A stretch of 64,000 nucleotides of DNA from positions 23,333-87,332 of the forward strand of contig JBBRAX010000030.1 in NCBI GenBank assembly GCA_038206395.1, written 5' to 3'. Positions 35,164-45,770 of this stretch are shown piece after piece. The position numbers and the translations under genes are program-made. The notes beneath the pieces were generated by a model. The model worked only from the letters and a program-made list of their open reading frames with translations, had not been told where the DNA came from and searched no databases. Each line of letters begins with the position of its first letter. Positions within the stretch are counted from its first letter, which is position 1. This stretch comes from JAGSPQ01 sp038206395 (lineage in GTDB: Bacteria > Myxococcota > Myxococcia > Myxococcales > Myxococcaceae).

Positions 35164-37983
35164 TTAGTTCGTCTCGGCCGGCGGCCGGGAAATCCACGCG
35201 GCGATGAACAGGTCGATTTCGCCGCGCAGCACGTCCTTCACGCGCGGAGTCGCCTCGCCGGTGCGGGGGTCTTCGACGCGGGGGCTGCGGCCGACATGGT
35301 ACCGGCGCACTTCACCGCTCGAATCGCCCTGCCCGTCGAGCAGCGTCGCGACGAGCCGCTCGAGCTCATCGCGCCCGCAACTTCCGAACAGCTTCAGCTC
35401 GCGACCGCGGTCTTCATCGCGCGCATTCGCCTCGCACACGATTTTGTCGGCGAAGCTCCCCTGCCGGCGCTTCACCTCGCGCACTTCGATCGCCACGCTG
35501 TCGGGCACCACCGCTTCCGGCTTGAACAGCCGCACGTAGGCACCCACGCGCTGTTCGTTCTCGACGCGGCGGTGGATCCCCTTCTCGCCCGAGAGGAACC
35601 CGTACACGCCCGGCCCCGCGATGTGCAGCACCGCGCGCGCCGGAGACTCGCCCTCGGCGACGACCTTCGCCTCGTAGCGCCGCTTCCCGGCCCACCCAAG
35701 GTACAGGTGCACCAGCTCGCCGACCCACCCTTCGCCCGCCTCGCCCGCCGACGCCGCGCTGATGTCGAGCCATGCCTCGTCGACGTCTCCCGCCGTGCCG
35801 GACGCCAGCCGCGCCTCCGCCAGCTGCACCTCGCGCCCCGCTTCCTCCAGCGCCTGCACCGCCGCAGCGAGCTGCACATCGGCCTTCGCTTCCCGCGCCC
35901 GACGCCGCGCCACGCTGCACACCTCGCGCAGCCGATCGAGCTCACCCAGCTGCGCTTCAATCGCCCGGTAGCCACGCAGCGACGTCGCCGCCTTCTCTCC
36001 GTCATCCCAGAACCCCGGCGCCTGCGACGCAGCGAGCAGCTCACGCCGCTTCGCCTCGAGCTCCGGCCTTCCGAAAGCACTGCCGACTGCCGCGGCGCGA
36101 CCGACCAGCGCCTCGGCCGCGGCAATCAACGCCGATCGATCGAGCTTCCGCTTCGAGAGCTGGCCGCTGGCGGCGGGCAGCTGCACCTGGGCGATTCCGT
36201 CTTTTCCGCTCTTCGCGCGCGGCTCGGCGATGGCGTGGACGCGGCCCTTGTGGGCGACGACCTTCACCGGCGTGCCGGGCGGCAACGGCGTGCGCGCGAT
36301 CTCGACCGCGAGCGCCGACGTCAGCGACTTCTCGATTTCCCGCTGCAGGTACCGCGCGCCGTGCGCCGGCGAGTAGCCCTTCTCGACGAGCAGATCGACG
36401 ACCTCCGGAGCGACCTCCACATCCAGCCCCCGCGCGCGAATGCCTTCTCGCTCGAGCACCCTCCCGACCTCGCGCTGGGCGATGCGCCGAATCTCGACCC
36501 GCCCCAACGGACGGAAGTGGCAGATGCCGTCGAAGCGATTCAAGAACTCCGCGCGGAAGGTGGCTGCGATGCGCCGGTCGACTTCGCCGATGATTTCTTC
36601 GTCACTGCGCCGCCCCGCGAAGCCCATGCCCGGCTCGCGGTGCACCTCGGCGCCGACGTTGCTGGTCGCGACGATGAGCGTGTTGTTGCACGCGACCGTC
36701 TCACCCGCGGCGTTGATGAACTGCCCTTCGTCGAACAGCTGCAGGAACCGGTCGTGGCACTTCGCGTTCGCCTTCTCGAACTCGTCGAGCAGCAACACCG
36801 TGAACACCTTGCCGTCGACCAGCCGGGTCAGCTCGCCCCGCTTCGCGTCCCACGTCTGCGCCCACGGGTTTCCGAACAGCACGGCCTCGTCGCCGAAGTT
36901 CGGGTAGTCGGCCATGTTGAGCCGCACGAGCCGGTCGGGCGAGCCGAACAGATACTCGGCGAGCAGCTTCGCCAGGTGCGTCTTCCCGACGCCCGTCGGC
37001 CCACTGAACAGGAACACCCCCAGCGGGCGCCGCGGGTTGTTCAGGCCCGCCTTCAGCAACGCGACGCTGCGGAGCACCGCCTGCACCGGCTCGGCCTGGC
37101 CCAGCAGGCGCGCGGCAAAGAACGTCTGCACCTCGTCGAGGTCCAGCGGCAGCGAGTCGTCTGCCATGAAGCGTGGCAGCCGCGTCGTCGCACAGAACCG
37201 GGCGAGCACGTCTTCGTCGGTGACGCGTTCTCGCGCGGCGCTGCTCGCTTCGGCCGCAGTCTCTTTGAGCAGCTCGATCGCCTTTCGCGGCAGGCGGCGC
37301 GCGAGCAGGAACTTCACCGACAGCCGCAGCGCCATGTCGCAGGCGGACGCCTCGATGGGCAGGCTCAGCTGGCCTTCGAGCTCTTCGGCGACGCGGCCGA
37401 GAATCCAGCGCGACCGTTCAGTCGTGGGCTCGTTGATGACCAGCAGGTGAAGGCGTTCGGCCAGCGCCTCGTCGCTGCGCATCAGCTCGTGCGCGCGCCG
37501 CAGCTCACACTCGAAGATGAAGCGTAGGCGGCCAGCGCGCAGCGCGCGGATGAGCACCGGAATCAGCGAGCTGCCCTGGGTGATGGCGACGTCGCGAAGA
37601 AAGACGAGCGTGGGCCCGCCGCCGGCGAGGTGCTCGAGCATCTCTTCGAACAGCTCGGCCGCCGCCTTCGGGCCCGACGTGCGCGCGAAGATGCCCGCGG
37701 CGGTGACTTCGAGAATGCGAATGCCGGCGAAGGCCTCACCCAGCAGGCCTTCAGTCGCCCGGCGCGCGAGCTCTTGAACCAGCGCGCTCTTGCCGACGCC
37801 CTGGTCTCCGGCGAGCAGGGGCGCCTTGCCTCCGCGGCTCAGCAGCGACGCAATCTCAGACACCTGCACGTCGAGGCCATGGCCCACCGGCAGCGTCCCG
37901 GCGCGGGCGAGCGCGGTGAAGTCGCGCTCGATCAACGTCGAGAAGCCCTCTTCCGAGTCTGGCGCACGCTTCTTCCTGGACAT
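35164..37983 (-). CDS. ClpA/B-like double AAA+ ATPase fused to a GGQ-less release-factor-2-like domain
   Basis: 939 residues. D1 (about 35-290): ARAGTLPVGHGLDVQVSEI and Walker A GDQGVGKS, with a weak Walker B. D2 (about 300-580): Walker A SGPTGVGKT, Walker B VLLLDEFEKA, sensor-1 region LIVATSNVGAEV and a ClpB-like small domain (YSPAHGARYLQREIEKSL). From about 640 the protein follows release factor 2: APGFWDDGEKA, a coiled coil, GWVGELVHLYLGWAGKRRYE, GPGVYGFLSGEKGIHRRV, and near the C-terminus EDPRTGEATPRVKDVLRGEI, like the RF2 end. No GGQ and no SPF are present. It therefore cannot be a normal termination factor; a ribosome-directed unfoldase or remodeller is my inference. No N-terminal Clp_N repeat is seen. 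Divergent from 38042. Confidence 0.85.
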   Translation of the reverse strand: MSRKKRAPDSEEGFSTLIERDFTALARAGTLPVGHGLDVQVSEIASLLSRGGKAPLLAGDQGVGKSALVQELARRATEGLLGEAFAGIRILEVTAAGIFARTSGPKAAAELFEEMLEHLAGGGPTLVFLRDVAITQGSSLIPVLIRALRAGRLRFIFECELRRAHELMRSDEALAERLHLLVINEPTTERSRWILGRVAEELEGQLSLPIEASACDMALRLSVKFLLARRLPRKAIELLKETAAEASSAARERVTDEDVLARFCATTRLPRFMADDSLPLDLDEVQTFFAARLLGQAEPVQAVLRSVALLKAGLNNPRRPLGVFLFSGPTGVGKTHLAKLLAEYLFGSPDRLVRLNMADYPNFGDEAVLFGNPWAQTWDAKRGELTRLVDGKVFTVLLLDEFEKANAKCHDRFLQLFDEGQFINAAGETVACNNTLIVATSNVGAEVHREPGMGFAGRRSDEEIIGEVDRRIAATFRAEFLNRFDGICHFRPLGRVEIRRIAQREVGRVLEREGIRARGLDVEVAPEVVDLLVEKGYSPAHGARYLQREIEKSLTSALAVEIARTPLPPGTPVKVVAHKGRVHAIAEPRAKSGKDGIAQVQLPAASGQLSKRKLDRSALIAAAEALVGRAAAVGSAFGRPELEAKRRELLAASQAPGFWDDGEKAATSLRGYRAIEAQLGELDRLREVCSVARRRAREAKADVQLAAAVQALEEAGREVQLAEARLASGTAGDVDEAWLDISAASAGEAGEGWVGELVHLYLGWAGKRRYEAKVVAEGESPARAVLHIAGPGVYGFLSGEKGIHRRVENEQRVGAYVRLFKPEAVVPDSVAIEVREVKRRQGSFADKIVCEANARDEDRGRELKLFGSCGRDELERLVATLLDGQGDSSGEVRRYHVGRSPRVEDPRTGEATPRVKDVLRGEIDLFIAAWISRPPAETN

Positions 37984-38041
37984 GGGCGGCCGGACGCTAC
38001 TGCGCCCCGGAAATGTTGCACTGCATTAGCGTCGTCACCGC

Positions 38042-38740
38042 ATGCCGTTGTCTGACGACCTGATTGCAGCGCTGAGAAGGCCACCGCAGGACGTGGAGCG
38101 TTTCCTCGTGTTGAGTGACCGCCTGCAGCAGGAAGGCGACCCGCGCGGTGAGCTGATCGCACTGCAGGCGAAGCGGCAGGAAGCGGCCGACGAGGCGCCG
38201 TTGCGCGCGCTCGAGGCGCAGCTGATTCAAAACCACGACCGCGCATTGCTGGGAAAGCTGTGGAAGTCGCCGTCGGCCTTCAGCCACGACTGGGAGCTCG
38301 GCTTCATCCGCCGCGCGACCCTTCGCGTTCACGAAGGCGACCCGGAAGCGCCGACGTACTCGCGAGCACGCCAGCCGCGGCGCCGAACCGGAAAGCTGGT
38401 GCGACTCACGAAGGACCTGATGGAGCTCGAGTCGGCTGCGCTGCTCGAAGAGCTCGACCTCGCCGTGCCGGCGCGAGAGTGGACAGAGACGAACACCGTG
38501 CTGGATGCATTGGTCGAGCTGGTGGCTGCTCCGCCGACGTTGCGCGTCTTGCGATTGCGAGACCTGCAGCGCCCGTACAACGACGACGACATTCCAGCGG
38601 TCGACGACTTCCGGATGCCCGACTTCGAGGCTGCCCACCGGCGCGAGCTCACCTGGCGCGGCCGGCCGTTGCGCATCGAGGCGGACACGTTTCCCATCGA
38701 CGCCGCGGCTGACCTGCTGGGCGCGTGGGAGCCCATCTAA
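38042..38740 (+). CDS. TIGR02996-type protein of unknown function
   Basis: The 232-residue protein starts MPLSDDLIAALRRPPQDVER, with the TIGR02996 repeat-companion signature (LSDRLQQEGDPRGELIALQ) near residues 25-45 and a matching region HDWELGFIRRATL as in the WGR/LRR protein at 33314. The rest has no recognised domain. It is divergent from the ClpB/RF2-like gene (58 bases between starts), so the two may be coregulated. Confidence 0.72.
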   Translation: MPLSDDLIAALRRPPQDVERFLVLSDRLQQEGDPRGELIALQAKRQEAADEAPLRALEAQLIQNHDRALLGKLWKSPSAFSHDWELGFIRRATLRVHEGDPEAPTYSRARQPRRRTGKLVRLTKDLMELESAALLEELDLAVPAREWTETNTVLDALVELVAAPPTLRVLRLRDLQRPYNDDDIPAVDDFRMPDFEAAHRRELTWRGRPLRIEADTFPIDAAADLLGAWEPI

Positions 38741-38806
38741 CGGTTAACCCATTGGCTGCGTGGCGCGACGTCCGATCGGGCACGGACTTCTGAGCTGTCG
38801 TACTGG

Positions 38807-40159
38807 TTATTTCCGTGAGCCGTCTGCGTTGAACTGCTCGTCTTTCACCACTGCTCCACCTTCGTCCCATTCCTTCCGCGAAGTGCGGACGCCGGCCGCC
38901 CACAGCTCCTCGACGCGCAGCTTGCCGGTCTTCTCATCGAACGACTTCTGCACGCCGTCTGCCTTGCCGCGCTTCCACGTCGACTCTTCGACCAACTTGC
39001 CGTTCTCAGCCCAGTAGCGCTGCAGGCCGTCGCGCTGCTCGCGGGAGCTCTCGAACTGCTCTTCGCTGTGCGGCTGGCCGTTGTCGAAGAAGGTGGCGCG
39101 CTTGCCCTCGCCTTCCTCGAGCTTCTTCTTCCCGTTCATCCACCAGGTGGCCAGCGACACCTTGCGGCCGTCCTTCCACCCAATCTCTTCGGACACCTTG
39201 CCGTCTTCGAAGAACACGGTCTCGACGCCGTCGCGTGTGCCGGCCTTCCACTTCACCTTGCGCTCGACCTTTCCCGTCTGCCCGTAGAGGGTCTGCACGC
39301 CGTCGCGCTTGTCGTCGACGTAGAGGGTGACCTCGCGCGGCACCCCGTCTTGCGAGAACCGCAGCGACTCGCCGTTTCGCTTGCCGTCGCGCACTGAAAT
39401 CGTCTCGTTCGCCTTGCCGTTCGCGAAGCTCTTCGTCACCAGCTCGGGCCCTGACTTCCCGGTGCAAGCGTTGGTGCCCAGCGTCGACTTGCCTTCCTGC
39501 TCGCAGGTGACTTCGGCCAGCTGCCCGTTGTCGTACCAGCGCTTCCGCAGCCCGTGCTCGCGGTCGTCCTTCCAGCTCGACTCGTTCGACTGCTTGCCGT
39601 TGGCGAACCATTCTTTGCTGACCCCGTCGCGCTGGCCGTGGTTGTACGTCACCATCGACTCGCGCGAGCCGTCGTCGCGGAAGCGCTCTCTGACCCCGTG
39701 CGGCCGGCCGGTGTCGTCGATGACGCCCTTCTCGAGCACCTTGCCGTTTTGGTGAAACTCGGTGAAGGGCCCGCGCTGCTCGCCTTCGACGTACTGCCTT
39801 TCCTCGCGCAGCTTTCCTTCGAGGCCGAACAGCTTGCAGCGCCCGTGCTTCTTGTCGTTCTTGTACTCGCACGACTCTTCAATAAACCCCTGCCGCGCGT
39901 ACGATTCGGCGAGCCCGGTGCGGACGCCCGCGACGAAGTGCTCGGTGTTCGCGAGCTTGCCGTCGTCGCGCCACGTCTTCGCGAGCCCCACCCGCTTGCC
40001 GTGCGCGTACATGCCTTCGTGCTTCTTCTGCCCATTGGGCCAGGTGCAGATGATTTCGCCGTCGAGCTCGTTCTGGGCGTCGAGGCCCTTGTCGCAGCCC
40101 TGACTGTCCTTCACCCGGGTCGGAGCGGCGAGCAGCACCAGCAGAGCAACGAAGACCAT
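38807..40159 (-). CDS. Exported MORN-variant (YwqK-like) repeat protein
   Basis: About 450 residues. A hydrophobic start (MVFVALLVLLAAP) is followed by many tandem repeats of about 22-25 residues of the MORN-variant kind (patterns such as NGQKKHEGMYAHGKRVG, DDGSRESMVTYNHGQRDGV, NGKQSNESSWKDDREHGL). Such proteins are often annotated YwqK-type antitoxin components in other bacteria, but here no toxin partner is seen and the protein appears exported. The start is uncertain: TTG 40171 would add four residues. Divergent from the FHA activator gene. Confidence 0.8.
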   Translation of the reverse strand: MVFVALLVLLAAPTRVKDSQGCDKGLDAQNELDGEIICTWPNGQKKHEGMYAHGKRVGLAKTWRDDGKLANTEHFVAGVRTGLAESYARQGFIEESCEYKNDKKHGRCKLFGLEGKLREERQYVEGEQRGPFTEFHQNGKVLEKGVIDDTGRPHGVRERFRDDGSRESMVTYNHGQRDGVSKEWFANGKQSNESSWKDDREHGLRKRWYDNGQLAEVTCEQEGKSTLGTNACTGKSGPELVTKSFANGKANETISVRDGKRNGESLRFSQDGVPREVTLYVDDKRDGVQTLYGQTGKVERKVKWKAGTRDGVETVFFEDGKVSEEIGWKDGRKVSLATWWMNGKKKLEEGEGKRATFFDNGQPHSEEQFESSREQRDGLQRYWAENGKLVEESTWKRGKADGVQKSFDEKTGKLRVEELWAAGVRTSRKEWDEGGAVVKDEQFNADGSRK

Positions 40160-40229
40160 CGGCCAAAGCAACCAGAGGCGCAGATGGCTGACAACCGCCG
40201 AATGGCCCGTGCGTATACTGCCAGCCCAG

Positions 40230-42790
<2,561 letters not shown>

Positions 42791-42793
42791 CCG

Positions 42794-43345
42794 TTATTCC
42801 TTCAGCGCGGCCGAAATCGCCGACTTGAGCTCAGCGCTGTCGGGGGTGACGCCAGACTTGAAGGCGGCCTTCACCTTGCCGTCCTTGCCGACGACGTACT
42901 TGTGGAAGTTCCACTTCGGCTCGCCTTCCTTCGCCGCAAGGAACGCGTAGATGGGCGACTGGCCTTCGCCCTTCGTCTTCACCTTCTCGAACATCGGGAA
43001 GCGGACGTTGAACTTCAGGGTGCAGAACTTCTTGATTTCTTCCGCCGTGCCGGGCTCCTGGCCGCCGAAGTCGTTCGACGGGAAGCCGAGCACCACCACG
43101 CCCTGGTCCTTCATCTCTTCGTAGAGCTTCTCGAGCCCTTCGTACTGTGGGGTGTAGCCGCACGCCGACGCGGTGTTGACCACGACCGCGACCTTGCCCT
43201 TGTACTGCGCGAGGTCGGCCGGCTTTCCGTCGAGGGTGTTCGTCTTCAGTTCGTAGAGGGACATGGGAGGGGTTCCTTTCGCCGGTGCCGGGGCAGCAGC
43301 GAGTGCGAGTGAGAGAGTGAACGCAGCGAGCATGGCCGCATGCAT
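42794..43345 (-). CDS. Glutathione peroxidase-family protein, exported
   Basis: The 183-residue protein begins with a signal peptide (MLAAFTLSLALAAAPAPA). The catalytic tetrad regions of the GPx family are present: NTASACGYTPQYEGL (peroxidatic Cys), FPSNDFGGQEPG (Gln) and WNFHKYVV (Trp, Asn). A thioredoxin-dependent peroxidase acting in the periplasm is likely. It converges on the kinase gene. ATG 43333 is an alternative start. Confidence 0.9.
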   Translation of the reverse strand: MHAAMLAAFTLSLALAAAPAPAKGTPPMSLYELKTNTLDGKPADLAQYKGKVAVVVNTASACGYTPQYEGLEKLYEEMKDQGVVVLGFPSNDFGGQEPGTAEEIKKFCTLKFNVRFPMFEKVKTKGEGQSPIYAFLAAKEGEPKWNFHKYVVGKDGKVKAAFKSGVTPDSAELKSAISAALKE

Positions 43346-43351
43346 AGCGGC

Positions 43352-44062
43352 TTACTGGCAGTTCTGCTCGTCGAAGCGCGCGGGGGACATCAGCCGCATC
43401 GCGTACGTCGCCTGAATCGGAAACACGTACTGCCGCAGCAGGTACCGCGACTTCATCTCACCTGCGACCAACGGCACCGCGTTCGCGCCCTTCACCCACT
43501 TCCCGTCGCGCTGCGCCAGCATGTACGGGCTTGGCGAGTGCAGCTCTTCGAGGCCCCAGTGCGCCAGGGCGAGCCGCGCGAAGACCCAGTTCGCGAAGGG
43601 AACCTTCAACGGGAACCAGAAGGTCATCCGCACTTCCAGCGTGTGGTCACCCGCCTCGGGCAGGTTCCAGGTGTCTTCCTCGTCGGGGCCCTGCGGCGCG
43701 AAAGGGCGCACCCGGTCAATCCAGATGATGGGGCCGTCACGGCCGCCGTCGCGGCTCTTCGTGTATTCGTTCTTGTTCGTGCGGAACTTCGTCTGGTTCG
43801 CGTACGCGGCTCCGACGTTCGTGGCCGAGGCGAAAGACGGGTCGATGGCGGGCATCAGAATCGCAATCGCCGACTGAATCATCGGCTGACACTTGCCGTG
43901 GTTCAGCGAGCCCATGCGCGTCGCGCGCCCCACCGCGTACTGCGCGAGGATTCGCCCCTGCAGCAACGTGAACAGCTGCAGGGTGCCGAGCACCATGAAC
44001 AGCAACAGCGGCATCGTCAGCGCGGTCTCGACGGCTGCCTGGCCACGCGGAACGAGTCTCAC
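43352..44062 (-). CDS. TadE-like pseudopilin-type membrane protein (last gene of the kinase-tad operon)
   Basis: The 236-residue product begins with RGQAAVETALTMPLLLFMVLG, the TadE-type prepilin-like N-terminus with the Glu next to a hydrophobic helix. A soluble domain follows (WIDRVRPFAPQGPDEED, LLRQYVFPIQATYAMRL). GTG 44062 overlaps the stop of the preceding gene (GTGA). It is probably a minor pilin or inner-membrane assembly protein of a Tad-like system. Confidence 0.8.
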   Translation of the reverse strand: MRLVPRGQAAVETALTMPLLLFMVLGTLQLFTLLQGRILAQYAVGRATRMGSLNHGKCQPMIQSAIAILMPAIDPSFASATNVGAAYANQTKFRTNKNEYTKSRDGGRDGPIIWIDRVRPFAPQGPDEEDTWNLPEAGDHTLEVRMTFWFPLKVPFANWVFARLALAHWGLEELHSPSPYMLAQRDGKWVKGANAVPLVAGEMKSRYLLRQYVFPIQATYAMRLMSPARFDEQNCQ

Positions 44063-44715
44063 CTTTCGATCACCACCACGCGGCGCTTCCCTTCCGCGCT
44101 CGCCGTCTGCTCGACGGTGATCAGCTTCCCGCCCTTCGTCCAGCCATCCTCCGTGCGCGCCCAGCCCGACGCACCCAGCACGTCGCTGTAGAAGCCCTTC
44201 ACCTCGGCCTCGGTGGCGCGCGCCGCGTACGTCACCGACAGCGCCGTCTCGAGCCGCGACTCGAGCACCTGCGTAGCCGCGGGAAACACCGGCAACGACG
44301 TCGACGGCTTCGCCCAGTCGGTGCGCGCGACATCCGCCGTCCCGCACACCACCGTCGCGCTGCCGTCTTCGTTGCGCTTGAAGATGGCGGTGTACGTGCG
44401 GAAGGCCACCGGGTCGTAGCCCGTCACCTGCGGAGCGCCCTCCAGCTGGAACTGCCCATTCGGTGGAGGAATGTAGAGTTCGTTTCGGCGGAAGCTGCCC
44501 ACCACCCACCGCTGCGCCAGCTCGGGGGAAAGCCGGGTTCTCACCGCGCGCGCCATCACCGGCACGCCCATCGACGACAGCTCGCCCGAAATCGGAATCG
44601 ACGACACGACCTCGGGTATTCCCGCAAAAGGGTCCTTCAACCGCGCGGCGTCTCCGCCGTCAGCTGCCCAACCCGCGGCCCCGAGGACCAGCGCGAGTGC
44701 CGCTAGCGACCGCAA
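44059..44715 (-). CDS. Exported protein of unknown function in the tad-like operon
   Basis: The 218-residue protein starts with a signal-like segment (MRSLAALALVLGAAGWAA) and has no other membrane segment. The C-terminal part (EVKGFYSDVLGASGWARTE, GGKLITVEQTASAEGKRRVV) looks like small periplasmic proteins with a beta-alpha fold. It starts at TTG 44715, overlapping the preceding gene by 13 bases, and its stop overlaps the next start. No family recognised. Confidence 0.68.
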   Translation of the reverse strand: MRSLAALALVLGAAGWAADGGDAARLKDPFAGIPEVVSSIPISGELSSMGVPVMARAVRTRLSPELAQRWVVGSFRRNELYIPPPNGQFQLEGAPQVTGYDPVAFRTYTAIFKRNEDGSATVVCGTADVARTDWAKPSTSLPVFPAATQVLESRLETALSVTYAARATEAEVKGFYSDVLGASGWARTEDGWTKGGKLITVEQTASAEGKRRVVVIER

Positions 44716-45770
44716 CCTGCGAGCCCGAGGAAGCAGGAAGGGATGCCTTTCGCGTAGCCCGTCTCAGCGCTCCACTTCACGTAGTCGCTGCGCATGTCCG
44801 CGCCGCTGGTCTGGTACTCGAGGTCCCTCGAGCCGGGCAAAGCATCGACGATGACGGGCTTCACCAGCACTTCGTCTTTCGTGCCGCGATCGCCGCGGAA
44901 GCTCATGTTGAAGATGCTCTCGTCGAGGTACTCCTTCATGCCCGGCTTCACGCCCGCGACCACCTCGAGCAGCTTGCGGCCCGCGTTGCCCTGGCTCTTG
45001 CCGTTCTCTTCGTAGAGGCGGCGCACGAAGAGCGCGTACGGGTCGTTTTCGATGTCGTTGTCCTGCACGCTCTCGGCGTCTTCGTTGGGTCGGGTGCCCA
45101 TCGGCCCGTCGAAAGCCCAGTCGCCCGTGAGCACCATCAGCTCGCCATCGCACTGGTTGCCGTTGGGGCGGCCGGCTCCGCAGAGGCGAAAGCTGGCGCG
45201 CGTCTTCAGCTGCTCTTCCGACATTCTTCCCGCGCCCAGGTCGAGAAACGACGTCGGCACGCGGAAGGGCGTCGCGGTGGCCATCACGTCGCACGCCACG
45301 CCGCCGCGATCTCGGTACCGGTTGCGCAGGTAGTCGAAGGCGTCGTCATACGCGTTGCGGCCTGCGCCCGAACGTTCGCTTCCCGAACGGTCGACCTGGA
45401 AAGAGAGCCGGTTGTCCGCGCGGCACTGCACGCGCAGGCTGCTCGCCCGTGTCATCACCTGGGTGAAGGTGCCGCTGCCCGTGTGGTCGGACATTCCGTC
45501 GAAGTCGCGGAACTTGGCGCGGGCATCGGCGCCCACCTGGCCAGGGTCGAAGGGCTCGAAGGTCTTCGCGCTGTTGATGTTCGCCGCATTGAACATGTGC
45601 GTGCGTGAGCCGGTGGCGTGGTTCACCGCGTAGTTCGCCGCCTCTTTGACCTTCAGCATCATCACCGGCACCTCGCCGAAGTAGATGCCGAACATGAGGA
45701 CGACGACAAAGACGAGTGAGCCGAGCGCAAGCTCGGTGGTCGCCTGGCCGCGGACGTTGCGGTTCCTCAT
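44703..45770 (-). CDS. TadE-like pilus assembly protein
   Basis: The 355-residue protein begins RNRNVRGQATTELALGSLVF, the TadE-type motif with Glu at the start of the hydrophobic helix. A long soluble region follows with several Cys (LRVQCRAD, GVACDVMA, SCFLGLAGCGR at the end). ATG 45770 overlaps the stop of the TadG-like gene (ATGA). It is larger than classical TadE, as common in myxobacteria. Confidence 0.8.
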   Translation of the reverse strand: MRNRNVRGQATTELALGSLVFVVVLMFGIYFGEVPVMMLKVKEAANYAVNHATGSRTHMFNAANINSAKTFEPFDPGQVGADARAKFRDFDGMSDHTGSGTFTQVMTRASSLRVQCRADNRLSFQVDRSGSERSGAGRNAYDDAFDYLRNRYRDRGGVACDVMATATPFRVPTSFLDLGAGRMSEEQLKTRASFRLCGAGRPNGNQCDGELMVLTGDWAFDGPMGTRPNEDAESVQDNDIENDPYALFVRRLYEENGKSQGNAGRKLLEVVAGVKPGMKEYLDESIFNMSFRGDRGTKDEVLVKPVIVDALPGSRDLEYQTSGADMRSDYVKWSAETGYAKGIPSCFLGLAGCGR

